Shown: in pieces, positions 8,811 through 16,834 of the stretch | Position numbering within the stretch: the stretch's first letter is position 1 | How the letters are laid out: each line of letters begins with the position of its first letter | NCBI GenBank assembly: GCA_023954135.1 | Contig: JAMLIN010000027.1 | Span: 1 to 57,916 of the forward strand | Length of the DNA stretch: 57,916 nt | Direction: 5' to 3' | Source of the DNA: Burkholderiaceae bacterium | Lineage (GTDB): Bacteria; Pseudomonadota; Gammaproteobacteria; Burkholderiales; Burkholderiaceae_E | The notes under the pieces: model-generated | The model's database searches: none | The model's input: only the letters and a program-made list of their open reading frames with translations | Told to the model about the DNA's origin: nothing | Made by a program: the position numbers and the translations under genes

Positions 8811-8849
8811 GGCCGGCATGCCTGCGGCGACTACGCGATGATGCCGGCC
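8811..8849. terminator. Inverted repeat between FIST gene and rfaE2
   Basis: GGCCGGCAT at 8811-8819 and ATGCCGGCC at 8841-8849 are perfectly complementary across a 21-nt loop. It follows the FIST stop codon and precedes rfaE2. It could end the phaM-FIST transcript, although there is no U-run. Confidence 0.4.
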
Positions 8850-8896
8850 AGCCCAAAGGACATCGAGATGCATCCCACCCGACCGGCAGGACCCGC

Positions 8897-9382
8897 ATGA
8901 GCAGCGCATTCGTCCCCTTCGAGCGCAAGATCATCGATCCGGCGCACATCGAGGCGCTGCTGGCCGACCTGCCCCGGCCGCTGGTCTTCACCAACGGCGT
9001 GTTCGACATCCTGCATCGCGGCCACGTCACCTATCTCGCCGAGGCCCGCGCCCTCGGCGCCTGCCTCGTGGTGGCGATCAACAGCGACGCGTCGGTACGC
9101 CGCCTCGGCAAGGATCCCGACCGGCCGATCAACGCGCTGGCCGACCGGCTGGCGGTGGTCGCGGCACTCGAATCGGTTCAGTGCGTGACCTGGTTCGAGG
9201 ACGACACCCCGCTGGCGCTCATCAAGCACATCCAGCCCGAAGTGCTGGTCAAGGGCGGCGACTGGCCGATCGATCGCATCGTCGGCGCCGACGAGGTCCG
9301 CGCCCGCGGCGGCAGCGTCCACTCGATCCCCTTTCGCTACGAGCGATCCACCACGGAGCTGCTCGGCCGAATCAGAAGTTAG
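8897..9382 (+). CDS. rfaE2: D-glycero-beta-D-manno-heptose 1-phosphate adenylyltransferase
   Basis: Transfers AMP to heptose-1-phosphate in the ADP-heptose pathway for LPS inner core. The 161-residue length equals the stand-alone C-terminal (RfaE domain II/HldC) form. It has the nucleotidyltransferase HxGH motif in NGVFDILHRGHVTYL (residues ~32-46) and VKGGDWPIDRIVG later. The kinase half of HldE is absent from this window. The ATG at 8897 is supported by homology at SSAFVPFERKI. Its stop overlaps that of the convergent SPOR gene by 4 nt. Confidence 0.93.
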   Translation: MSSAFVPFERKIIDPAHIEALLADLPRPLVFTNGVFDILHRGHVTYLAEARALGACLVVAINSDASVRRLGKDPDRPINALADRLAVVAALESVQCVTWFEDDTPLALIKHIQPEVLVKGGDWPIDRIVGADEVRARGGSVHSIPFRYERSTTELLGRIRS

Positions 9383-10578
9383 GAGCAGCGGACGAGCTGG
9401 CCACTGCGCAAATTCGCCATGGCGCGCATCCCGGCCTCGTCGAGCAGGCTCGCCGGGCCGCGCACCCGCAAGGTGACCCGCGTGGCGGCCGGATTCACGA
9501 AGCCGACCTCGGCGTCCTCGACACCGCGTGCGCGCAGCCGGTCGATGAGGAGATCGACGCTGTCCATCCGGTTGAACACACCGAGCGAGATCGCGAGGCG
9601 ATAGGTGCCGTCCGGGATCAGGTAGATGTCACTCACCCCCTGCTCGCGCAATTGCTCGATCCGGCCCAGGGCCTGCTCGACGGTTTCGGACGGCGGCAGG
9701 TAGACGATATAGCCGCTGCGGTTCTCGACCGCGATCTCCTCGATGCTGGCCGCGCCCATGCCCTCGAGCTGGCTGCGGGCCGCCTCGGCCCGCACCCGGT
9801 CGAGACCGCGCAGGTCGAAGCAGGCCTGCGCGGCCGGATCGGCGCTGGCGAGCGCAGCCGGCCAGAGACCGCTCTCCATGTTGACGGGCAGCGTCGGCCC
9901 GGCCGGGCCCGCGCCGGACGCCGGAGCGGGACCGGTTCCCGTGGCGGAAGCGAGCCGGCCGTCGTCGCCGGCGAGCGCCGCGGTGATCGGCGGTTCGGCA
10001 AGCCCGAAAGGAAGCGCCGGCGCCACCGCGCCGGAGCCCGGCCCCGAAGCGCCGGCCGGCCGATCTCCATCGACGGCCGCGGCCGGGGACGCAGCGGGCT
10101 CCGGTGTCGGCGCGACCGCCGCATCGGACACTCCGGGCGCGCCCGGCAGGCCCGGCGACGCCGGCGTCGGAGGCATGGACGGCGGCGGCCCCGCCTGCGG
10201 ACGGTCCGCGCCGTTGCCTGTCCTGCCCGTTTCGTTGCCGTTGCGGTTGCCGCCATTCGGACCGGGCGACGCAAGGCTCGGAGAAAGGGGGGATCCGCTG
10301 CGCGAAGCAGGCGCCGCGCGCTCCGGAACCGGCCCCGGACGATCCGCCGCGTCCCGCGCCGGCTCCCTGGCCGGTTCCTCGGCCTCGACGCGACCCGCCA
10401 CCGCCCGCTCGGTCCGCGCCCGATCGCCCGGCCCGAGCACACGCAGGCGATCGGGGCCGACCTGGCGGCTCATGCGTTCCGGCTGGCGAACATCGCCGGT
10501 GATCGGAACGAGCCAGCCCTGCCCCCATGCGAAGGCGAGCAGGTTGGCCGCGATCAGCAACAGCAGTGCGATGCGCAT
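9379..10578 (-). CDS. SPOR-domain protein, low-complexity linker
   Basis: A 399-residue protein. It has an N-terminal membrane segment (MRIALLLLIAANLLAFAWG) followed by ~240 residues of Pro/Ala/Gly/Arg-rich linker and a C-terminal SPOR-like region (about 270-399, QLEGMGAASIEEIAVENRSGYIVYLP, then a long conserved tail). SPOR domains bind denuded peptidoglycan glycan at the septum, so a role in cell division or envelope is likely (inference). A SPOR protein between birA/coaX and rfaE2 is familiar in Burkholderiales. The start is chosen at the signal anchor; the longer frame reads into repeat A copy 2. Confidence 0.75.
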   Translation of the reverse strand: MRIALLLLIAANLLAFAWGQGWLVPITGDVRQPERMSRQVGPDRLRVLGPGDRARTERAVAGRVEAEEPAREPARDAADRPGPVPERAAPASRSGSPLSPSLASPGPNGGNRNGNETGRTGNGADRPQAGPPPSMPPTPASPGLPGAPGVSDAAVAPTPEPAASPAAAVDGDRPAGASGPGSGAVAPALPFGLAEPPITAALAGDDGRLASATGTGPAPASGAGPAGPTLPVNMESGLWPAALASADPAAQACFDLRGLDRVRAEAARSQLEGMGAASIEEIAVENRSGYIVYLPPSETVEQALGRIEQLREQGVSDIYLIPDGTYRLAISLGVFNRMDSVDLLIDRLRARGVEDAEVGFVNPAATRVTLRVRGPASLLDEAGMRAMANLRSGQLVRCS

Positions 10579-10591
10579 CGTGGCGCCCTCA

Positions 10592-10750
10592 GAACCCGTG
10601 AATGCATCGGACGCGCCCGAGCGGTGCGCCAGGGCGGTTCCGATCGAGGCGCAAAGCGCAGCCATGTCGGGCGACATGGCGAGCATTTGCAACGATGAGC
10701 GGGGCCGCCATGGCGTGACGAGCGGGCGTGGAGGGTGCGTTCACGGGTTC
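10592..10750. repeat. Repeat family A, copy 2 (159 bp)
   Basis: Same length and core as the copy at 5260-5418. Arms are at 10592-10619 (starts GAACCCGTGAATGCATC) and 10723-10750 (reverse reads GAACCCGTGAACGCACC). The inner hairpin is GCCATGTCG-gg-CGACATGGC. It occupies the whole gap between the SPOR gene start and the birA stop codon, where coaX would normally be. Confidence 0.9.
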
Positions 10751-11560
10751 TCAGCCAGTCGCATCGAAGCGCATGGAAACCTCGCCGACCGAGTAGGCGC
10801 GCTCGCCCTGCGCGTCGCGGATGCGCAGGGCCCCCTGCGCATCGATACCGAGCGCCATGCCGCGGGCGATCTCGTTCGTGGCATCGCGCAGCACGACCGG
10901 CCGACCGGCCACCGCATCGAACTGCCGCCAGCGCTCGGCGAAGGCCGCCAGGCCATGCGAGACGAAGTCCTCGAAGGCGACCCAGACCGCGAGGGCGCAT
11001 GGGCGCATCAGCTCGTCCGCGTCGATCGGCACGACGGTATCGAACAGGCCCACCGGCACGAGCGCATCCATCGGGCCCTGCGCATCATCGATGTCCGGCG
11101 GCCTGCGCAGGTTCAGGCCGATCCCTGCGACGACCCGCTCGACGCCGCCCTCGCGCCGCGTCTCGACGAGGATTCCCCCCGCCTTGCCGTTGCCCCGGAC
11201 GAGGTCGTTGGGCCATTTCACGCGAATATCGGGAACCATGCCGACGAGCGATTCGGCGAGCGCGATGCCGACCGCGAGCGAGAAGCCGGCGAGCGGCGCA
11301 GTGCCGCCGCCGGCCCGGCGCTCGAGCGCGATCGAGAAGGTCAGGGCGCCTTGCGGATCGGATACCCAGCGCCGGCCCCGCCGGCCGCGGCCGGCGACCT
11401 GGCGATCGGCGCGCAGCACGATCGGACCGCGCGGCGCGGCGCCGAATCCCTCGGCAAGAAGCGCGTCGTTGGTCGAGCCGATCTCGGCCACGCGGCGCCA
11501 TTCGATTCCCGACGATCTTCCCACTCCGTCGTCCGGCGAAACGTCGATTGTGGTGTTCAC
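10751..11560 (-). CDS. birA: Biotin-[acetyl-CoA carboxylase] ligase
   Basis: Biotinylates the carboxyl carrier protein of acetyl-CoA carboxylase. This 269-residue form lacks the N-terminal helix-turn-helix of E. coli BirA, so it is monofunctional. The ligase core is clear: IGSTNDALL, the ATP/biotin loop AGRGRRGRRWVSDPQGALTF (about 55-75), VKWPNDLV and GKAGGILVET. I chose the GTG at 11560 (VNTTIDVS, with AGGA upstream); an in-frame ATG at 11590 would add ten residues. It is divergent from the VanZ-like gene. A type III pantothenate kinase (coaX) often follows birA but is missing here. Confidence 0.92.
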   Translation of the reverse strand: MNTTIDVSPDDGVGRSSGIEWRRVAEIGSTNDALLAEGFGAAPRGPIVLRADRQVAGRGRRGRRWVSDPQGALTFSIALERRAGGGTAPLAGFSLAVGIALAESLVGMVPDIRVKWPNDLVRGNGKAGGILVETRREGGVERVVAGIGLNLRRPPDIDDAQGPMDALVPVGLFDTVVPIDADELMRPCALAVWVAFEDFVSHGLAAFAERWRQFDAVAGRPVVLRDATNEIARGMALGIDAQGALRIRDAQGERAYSVGEVSMRFDATG

Positions 11561-11622
11561 CGCGGAATCATATCCTGTCGCCGTCCCCATCCAACATTCG
11601 GGCGCATCCGCACCCGTCGGCC

Positions 11623-12762
11623 TTGATCTCGCGCGACCAGTCACCACGCGGCTCCGCAAGCCTCGCGATCCTGACGCTGGCAGCCGTTGCGGCCATCGTC
11701 TACGCGACGCTCTACCCTTTCTCGGGGTGGCGACCCTGGTCCTCGCTGCGGGCGGTCGGTTTCGGCTTCCTCTTCGAACCCTGGTCACGCTACTGGACGC
11801 GGTTCGACCTGGTGCTCAACGTCGCGATGTACGTGCCGCTCGGCATCATGCTCGCTTCGCTGCTGCGCCGGCGCCTGCCGGCGTGGCTGGCGGCGATGCT
11901 CACCCTGCTGGCCGCCGCCACGCTCTCGCTGTTGCTCGAATGGCTGCAGACCCTGCTACCGGGGCGCGTGCCTTCGCGCCTGGACTGGGCGGCGAACACC
12001 GTCGGCGCGCTTGCCGGGATCGGACTGGCGTTCGCGAGCGAGCGCCTGGCCGCCACGCGCTGGGGCCGGCGGATGGGCGCGAACCCTCGTCGGCATCTCC
12101 TCGACGACGGCGCCGCCGAACTCGGCCTTGCGCTGCTCTTCGCCTGGCTGGTCGCGCAGGCGGCGCCACAGGTGATCGGCTTCGGCACCGGACGGCTCGG
12201 CGATGGCGCCTTCCTCGCGTTCGGCATCGATCCGACCGCGATCGCCGCATGGCGCATGCCCGCGCGCCTCGCCCGGCTCGCCGAGGGCGTAGGCGTGTTC
12301 CTGTCGGTCATCGCGATCGGCGCTCTGGTGCGCGCGGTCATGCGCCCGCCGGCCCGCTGGTTCGCGATCACCATGGCCTGCCTTTTCGCCGCCGCCGCGG
12401 TGCGCGCGGCCGGCGCCCACTGGCTGCCGGACCCGCAGGCGCCTTTCGGCTGGCTGTCGGCGGCGCCCCAGGGCGGCCTGCTTCTTTCCCTGCCCGCGCT
12501 GCTCGCCTGCGGATGGCTCGATCGCCGCCATGCGATCGCCGTGGGGATCCTTGCGCTGGCCGCCGCCACCACGCTGCACAACCTGACCCCGGCGACCGAC
12601 TACCAGCGCACGATGATCGCCGCCGCCGACCAGGGAGAGTGGGCGAACGTCATGGCGCTGATCGCCGCGATCGGCTTCGCCTGGCCCTATGCGGCGATCG
12701 CCTTTCTCGGCTCGCGACTGGCGGCACTGCGCCGGGCGACGACTATAATCGACGCCTCATGA
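11623..12762 (+). CDS. VanZ-like integral membrane protein
   Basis: About 379 residues with roughly eight to ten hydrophobic segments. The first half has the VanZ-like core: VYATLYPFSGWRPW near the N-terminus, then DLVLNVAMYVPLGIMLA, LLEWLQTLLPGRVPSRLDWAANTVGALAGI. Many VanZ-family proteins are of unknown function, and this is not evidence of glycopeptide resistance. The second half adds four or five segments I cannot assign. No ATG is suitably placed; the TTG at 11623 is my best guess and is divergent from birA. Its stop overlaps the ferredoxin ATG (ATGA). Confidence 0.7.
   Translation: MISRDQSPRGSASLAILTLAAVAAIVYATLYPFSGWRPWSSLRAVGFGFLFEPWSRYWTRFDLVLNVAMYVPLGIMLASLLRRRLPAWLAAMLTLLAAATLSLLLEWLQTLLPGRVPSRLDWAANTVGALAGIGLAFASERLAATRWGRRMGANPRRHLLDDGAAELGLALLFAWLVAQAAPQVIGFGTGRLGDGAFLAFGIDPTAIAAWRMPARLARLAEGVGVFLSVIAIGALVRAVMRPPARWFAITMACLFAAAAVRAAGAHWLPDPQAPFGWLSAAPQGGLLLSLPALLACGWLDRRHAIAVGILALAAATTLHNLTPATDYQRTMIAAADQGEWANVMALIAAIGFAWPYAAIAFLGSRLAALRRATTIIDAS
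12744..12749 (+). promoter_or_regulatory. -10 box for the ferredoxin operon
   Basis: A perfect TATAAT inside the last codons of the VanZ-like gene. The next ATG (12759) begins 9 nt later, so the transcript would have only about 3 nt of leader. The -35 region is not recognisable. The downstream run of overlapping genes may thus have its own start in addition to readthrough. Confidence 0.45.
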
Positions 12763-13073
12763 GTTACTACCAGCGTCACATCTTCTTCTGCGTCAATCAG
12801 CGCGACGATGACACGCGGCCGTGCTGCGCGGCGTCCGGCTCGGCGGACCTGCAGGCCTACGCCAAGGAGCGCTGCAAGGAGCTCGGCCTGCTCGGCGCCG
12901 GAGCGCTGCGCGTCAACAGGTCGGGCTGCCTCGACCGCTGCGAACTCGGCCCGGTGGCCGTGGTCTATCCGGAAGGCGTCTGGTACCAGGTCTTCGACCG
13001 GCAGGACATCGACGAGATCGTCGAGTCCCATCTCGCCGGCGGGAAGCCGGTCGAGCGCCTGCGACTCGAATGA
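12759..13073 (+). CDS. Thioredoxin-like [2Fe-2S] ferredoxin
   Basis: A 104-residue protein of the thioredoxin-fold [2Fe-2S] class. The N-terminal IFFCVNQRDDDTRPCC and later SGCLDRCELGPVAVVYPEGVWY give the Cys pattern C-x10-C ... C-x3-C of that family (residues about 10, 21, 53 and 57). Electron partner unknown. It overlaps the preceding stop codon by ATGA and the next gene starts on its own stop (AATGAAC), so coupling is tight. A (2Fe-2S) ferredoxin next to an alpha/beta hydrolase and dac is a familiar Burkholderiales arrangement. Confidence 0.88.
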   Translation: MSYYQRHIFFCVNQRDDDTRPCCAASGSADLQAYAKERCKELGLLGAGALRVNRSGCLDRCELGPVAVVYPEGVWYQVFDRQDIDEIVESHLAGGKPVERLRLE

Positions 13074-13720
13074 ACGCCGCCACCGAAACGGTGGCCATCG
13101 CCGGCCCCGCCGGCCGCATATCGACCGCGTACGACGCGCCCGCCGGCACGATGCGCGGCATCGCGGTGATCGCCCATCCGCATCCCCTGTACGGCGGCAC
13201 CCGCGACAACAAGGTCGTGCAGACGATCGCCCGCGCGCTCGTCGCCGAGGGCCATGCCTGCTGGCGTCCCGACTTCCGCGGCGTCGGCGAATCGGAGGGT
13301 ACGCACGACGAGGGCCGCGGCGAGACCGAGGATCTGCTCGCCGTCGTCGCGCATGCGCGCGCCGCCGCGGGGGCCGATCTCCCGCTCGTGCTCGGCGGCT
13401 TCTCCTTCGGTTCCTTCGTGCAGACCCGCGTGGCCCGACGTCTTGCCGGCGAAGGCCGGCCTGCCGCCCGCATGATCCTCATCGGCGTGGCCGCCTCGCG
13501 CTTCGCCGTCGAACCGGTGCCGGCCGAGAGCCTGGTGATCCACGGCGAGCTCGACGATGTCGTCCCGCTCGCCGCGGTGCTCGACTGGGCACGCCCGCTG
13601 GAGCTTCCGGTGGTCGTCATCCCGGGCGCAGACCACTTCTTCCATCGACGTCTCGGCCTGCTCAAGCGGCTGGTGCGCGAATCGATCGCGGGGGCGCCGC
13701 CAGGCGCCGGAGCGCGGTGA
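13070..13720 (+). CDS. Alpha/beta hydrolase
   Basis: A 216-residue serine hydrolase of the small bacterial type (YcjY/dienelactone-hydrolase-like). It has the oxyanion HPHPLYGGTRDNKVVQ (about 29-43), RPDFRGVGESEG, the nucleophile elbow GGFSFGSFVQ (Ser near 114), Asp in IHGELDDVVPL and His in PGADHFFHRRL. All triad residues are present, so it should be active; substrate unknown. It starts inside the ferredoxin stop and its own TGA overlaps the next ATG (TGATG). Confidence 0.87.
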   Translation: MNAATETVAIAGPAGRISTAYDAPAGTMRGIAVIAHPHPLYGGTRDNKVVQTIARALVAEGHACWRPDFRGVGESEGTHDEGRGETEDLLAVVAHARAAAGADLPLVLGGFSFGSFVQTRVARRLAGEGRPAARMILIGVAASRFAVEPVPAESLVIHGELDDVVPLAAVLDWARPLELPVVVIPGADHFFHRRLGLLKRLVRESIAGAPPGAGAR

Positions 13721-14193
13721 TGGAGGACATCGGCGATCGTCCGGTACGCACCGCCCTCGGCACGGCCGAACTGCGGACCGGGCGCGCCGACCTGTCGCCG
13801 CGCCAGCGACAGATCCTCATCCTGTGCGACGGTCGCCGCCGGATCCGCGCGCTGGCCCGCTGCTTTCCGGAGCCGGACTTCGCAGCCGAGCTGGCCGAGC
13901 TCGAGGCTCGGGGCTTCGTGTACCGGGGCGCGTCGCCGGTCATGCCGGCCGCGCCGGCCGACGGACTCGCCAGCGCCCCCGAGGATGCCGCGCTCGGCAC
14001 CCTGCGCCGTCGGCTGGTGCAGGCCTGCGCCGATGCCCTCGGAGACGCCGGCGAGGCATTCGTCGAGCGCATCGGCCGCGCGCGCTCGCGCGCCGAGCTG
14101 CGCCGCCTCGTGCCGGCGATGATGGCCGCGGTTGCCGCGACACGCGACGCCGATGCGGCGCGGGCGCTGCGCGAACGGATCGAGCCGCTGTGA
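13720..14193 (+). CDS. Small unknown protein 1, winged-helix-like motif
   Basis: A 157-residue soluble protein I cannot name. Residues ~20-60 (LSPRQRQILILCDGRRRIRA, then ALARCFPEPDFAAELAELEA and RGFVYRG) look like a winged-helix or DNA-binding-like module: a 'x-I-DG-R-x-L-x-L' helix pair and a beta wing. The C-terminal half is Ala/Arg-rich helix. The next gene carries the same motif, so they look like tandem paralogs. Both overlap neighbours by 1-4 nt inside the ferredoxin-to-lipA run, which indicates co-translation. No membrane segment. Confidence 0.65.
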   Translation: MEDIGDRPVRTALGTAELRTGRADLSPRQRQILILCDGRRRIRALARCFPEPDFAAELAELEARGFVYRGASPVMPAAPADGLASAPEDAALGTLRRRLVQACADALGDAGEAFVERIGRARSRAELRRLVPAMMAAVAATRDADAARALRERIEPL

Positions 14194-14711
14194 ACGCCGG
14201 CCCCGCAGCCAACGGCTTCGACGAGCTCGCGGTGTTCGAGCGCACCGAGACGGGCGACGCGGCGCTGGCCGCACCGCCACCGGGACTCGATCGGGCGAGC
14301 CTGCGGCTGCTGATGCTGATCGACGGCCAGCGCAGCCTTGCCGACCTGCCTCGCTTTGCCCGCGCCGGCGAGCTCGACCGCATCGTCGGCATGCTGCGCC
14401 GACGCGGCCTGGTGGAGCTGCGCGGCCAGGCCGCTCTGCCCGATGCCCAGGCCCGCCAGCGGCGCCTCGCCAGCGAGCGCGCGATGCTCGAGGACATGAA
14501 GCGCCAGCTGCGCGGCGTCTTCAACCGCGAGCTCGGGCACGCCGGCGAGATCTGGGAGGCGCGGGTCGCCGACTGCGTCAGCATCGAGGTCCTGCGCCAG
14601 GTGCTGCGCGAGGCGATCGACGTCCTCTACTTCCGCGGCGGCGGCGAGCCGGCCCGGCGGGTCGTCGCCCTGGTCAAGCCGCTGTTCCGGCAGCCCCCCG
14701 AGGGCGTCTGA
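14190..14711 (+). CDS. Small unknown protein 2, paralog of its upstream neighbour
   Basis: A 173-residue protein starting at a GTG that overlaps the previous stop (GTGA). Residues ~32-70 (LDRASLRLLMLIDGQRSLAD, then LPRFARAGELDRIVGMLRRRGLVEL) align with the LSPRQRQILILCDGRRRIRAL segment of the preceding protein. The C-terminal ~100 residues are predicted helical (RQRRLASERAMLEDMKRQLR) and end with a short region of VAD/IEVLRQVLREAIDVLYFRGGG. I see no catalytic motif. A regulatory or structural role is possible but unproven. Confidence 0.65.
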   Translation: MNAGPAANGFDELAVFERTETGDAALAAPPPGLDRASLRLLMLIDGQRSLADLPRFARAGELDRIVGMLRRRGLVELRGQAALPDAQARQRRLASERAMLEDMKRQLRGVFNRELGHAGEIWEARVADCVSIEVLRQVLREAIDVLYFRGGGEPARRVVALVKPLFRQPPEGV

Positions 14712-14725
14712 CGCACTCCCGCCTC

Positions 14726-14756
14726 TGGACCTGGCGGGCGCGGACATCCCTATAAT
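14726..14756 (+). promoter_or_regulatory. Promoter for the D-Ala-D-Ala carboxypeptidase gene
   Basis: A perfect -10 TATAAT at 14751-14756 with a weaker -35 TGGACC at 14726-14731 (spacer 19). Transcription would start near 14763, giving a ~16-nt leader with the Shine-Dalgarno GAGGAG before the ATG at 14779. It can drive dac independently of the upstream operon. Confidence 0.7.
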
Positions 14757-14778
14757 GTCAGGTTTTAGAGGAGCATTG

Positions 14779-15942
14779 ATGTACAAGCTCTTGTCTTTTC
14801 TCGTAATTTCCCTGTTCGCATCGCTTGGCATCGGCACCGGGATCGCCCATGCGCAGGTCAGTCCGCCGGAGATCGCGGGCAAGGCCTGGATCCTGGTCGA
14901 CATGAGTACCGGCCAGGTGCTCGCCGAGCACAACGCCGACGAACGCTTCGAGCCGGCATCGCTCACCAAGGTGATGACCGCTTACGTGGTCTTTCGGGCC
15001 CTGACCGAGAAACGGATCGATCCTGAGCAGCGCCCGCCGGTGTCGGAGCGCGCCTACAAGGCGATCGGCTCGCGGACCTTCGTCGAGCCCGCCTCGCCGG
15101 CCCGTATCGAGGACCTGCTGCGCGGGATGATCGTGCAGTCCGGCAACGACGCCTCGATCATCCTCGCCGAGGCGGTTGCCGGCACCGAGGAGGGGTTCGC
15201 ACAGATCATGAACCAGACCGCGGAACGGATGGGCATGACGAACACCCAGTTCCGCAACTCGACCGGCCTGCCCGCCCCCGAGCACTACTCGACCGCCCGG
15301 GATCTCGCGACCTCGGCCATGAACCTGATCCGCGACTTCCCCGAGTACTACCCGCTCTACTCGGAGAAGTCGTTCACCTACAACAACATCAAGCAGGGCA
15401 ATCGCAACCGCCTGCTCTACGTCGATCCGACTGTCGACGGCATGAAGACGGGCTACACCGAGGCGGCGGGCTACTGCCTGATCTCCTCTGCGATTCGCCC
15501 GCAGCCGGGTACCAGCATCCAGCGCCGGCTCCTGTCGGTCGTGCTCGGTACCGCTTCGATGGCGGCCCGCGCGATCGAGTCCCAGAAGCTGCTCAACTAC
15601 GGCTTCCAGAACTTCGACGCGGTCGAGGTCTACGCGACCAACCAGGCGGCAGGCAGCTACACGGTCTGGAAGGGCAACGCCAACGTCGTCACCGGCGGCT
15701 TCGAGGATGCGGTACGGGTGTCCGTGCCCAAGGGCCAGGCGAAGAAGGTACAGGCCGAGATCGAGCACATCCAGCCGCTGGTCGCGCCGATCGTCAAGGG
15801 CCAGCGCATCGGCACCCTGCGCGTGCGCTACGATGGCGAACTGCTCGCGGAACGCCCGCTCCTCGCGAACGAGGACGTCGCTGCAGCGGGCATCCTGGGC
15901 CGGCTCTGGGACAGCCTGAAGATGCTGATCCTGCGCCAGTGA
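14779..15942 (+). CDS. D-alanyl-D-alanine carboxypeptidase (PBP5/6 family)
   Basis: Low-molecular-mass PBP that trims the terminal D-Ala of peptidoglycan stem peptides; periplasmic. The 387 residues include a Sec signal ending AHA (~25), SLTK with catalytic S61 and K64, SGN at 121-123 and KTG at 223-225. After the peptidase domain there is a C-terminal PBP5_C beta domain (about 285-375) and an amphipathic helix GRLWDSLKMLILRQ for membrane attachment. All active-site motifs are intact. GAGGAG precedes the ATG. It is followed by dat, which uses D-Ala. Confidence 0.94.
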   Translation: MYKLLSFLVISLFASLGIGTGIAHAQVSPPEIAGKAWILVDMSTGQVLAEHNADERFEPASLTKVMTAYVVFRALTEKRIDPEQRPPVSERAYKAIGSRTFVEPASPARIEDLLRGMIVQSGNDASIILAEAVAGTEEGFAQIMNQTAERMGMTNTQFRNSTGLPAPEHYSTARDLATSAMNLIRDFPEYYPLYSEKSFTYNNIKQGNRNRLLYVDPTVDGMKTGYTEAAGYCLISSAIRPQPGTSIQRRLLSVVLGTASMAARAIESQKLLNYGFQNFDAVEVYATNQAAGSYTVWKGNANVVTGGFEDAVRVSVPKGQAKKVQAEIEHIQPLVAPIVKGQRIGTLRVRYDGELLAERPLLANEDVAAAGILGRLWDSLKMLILRQ

Positions 15943-15967
15943 GGCCGTCGACCGGAGAAAGCGCACC

Positions 15968-16834
15968 ATGAGCGAGCAGACCGTCTACCTCGATGGGCAG
16001 TACCTGCCGCTGGCCGAAGCACGAGTGCCGGTCCTCGACCGGGGTTTCATCTTCGGCGACGGCGTCTACGAGGTTGTGCCGGTGTACGCCGGCCGGGCGT
16101 TTCGCTGGCCGCAGCACCGGGCCCGGCTCGGTCGCAGCCTCGCCGCGATCCGGATCGCCGACCCGCTCGGGGCGGCAGGCTGGGACGCGCTCGTGCGCGA
16201 GCTCGTCGGCCGCCATCCCTGGCCCGACCAGTTCGTCTACATCCAGGTCACCCGGGGGGTCGCCCCGCGCGCCCATCCCTTTCCGGCCGACGCCACGCCG
16301 ACCGTCTTCGCGATGAGCAGCGAGCTGAAAGCCCCGGCGGCGGCCTTGCTCGAGAAGGGCGTATCGCTCGCCTCGCTTCCCGACGAGCGCTGGCTGCATT
16401 GCGACATCAAGTCGACCTCGCTGCTGGGCAACGTGCTCGCCCGGCAGGCCGCCATCGACGCCGGCGCGCACGAGTGCGTGATGTTCCGCGACGGCTTCCT
16501 GACCGAGGGCGCGGCGAGCAACGTCTGGGTCGCGCGCGATGGCGTGGTGCGCGGCGTGCCGGCCGGGCCCCTCGCGCTCGAGGGGATCCGGGTCGGGCTG
16601 ATCGAGTCGCTCTGCGCGGCCGAGGGCATCGCCTTCGAGCGGCGCCGCATCCACCGCGACGAGCTCGGCCGCGCCGACGAGCTGATGATCAGCTCGGCAA
16701 CGCAGGAGATCCTGCCGGTCACCCTGCTCGACGGCAAACCGGTGGGCAACGGCATCCCGGGCCCGCTCCACCGGCGCCTGCACCAGGCCTACCAGCGGGC
16801 CAAGTCGGATCCGGCGATCGCCGGCTGGTCGTGA
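15968..16834 (+). CDS. dat: D-amino-acid transaminase
   Basis: A class IV PLP aminotransferase of 288 residues, probably interconverting D-alanine, 2-oxoglutarate, D-glutamate and pyruvate. Family motifs are present: VPVLDRGFIFGDGVYEVVPVY at the N-terminus, PLP lysine K148 in HCDIKSTSLLGN and the C-terminal ISSATQEILPVT. A branched-chain aminotransferase is less likely, because the DRGFIFGDGVYE start is D-AAT-like. It lies 25 nt after dac and its stop overlaps the GTG of ybeD (GTGA), consistent with a cell-wall amino-acid operon. Confidence 0.9.
   Translation: MSEQTVYLDGQYLPLAEARVPVLDRGFIFGDGVYEVVPVYAGRAFRWPQHRARLGRSLAAIRIADPLGAAGWDALVRELVGRHPWPDQFVYIQVTRGVAPRAHPFPADATPTVFAMSSELKAPAAALLEKGVSLASLPDERWLHCDIKSTSLLGNVLARQAAIDAGAHECVMFRDGFLTEGAASNVWVARDGVVRGVPAGPLALEGIRVGLIESLCAAEGIAFERRRIHRDELGRADELMISSATQEILPVTLLDGKPVGNGIPGPLHRRLHQAYQRAKSDPAIAGWS

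Noticed and set aside
11623-12762. VanZ similarity as a glycopeptide resistance gene
   Set aside because: There is no vanHAX or vanRS nearby, and the VanZ-like fold is widespread in proteobacteria that are naturally impermeable to glycopeptides.
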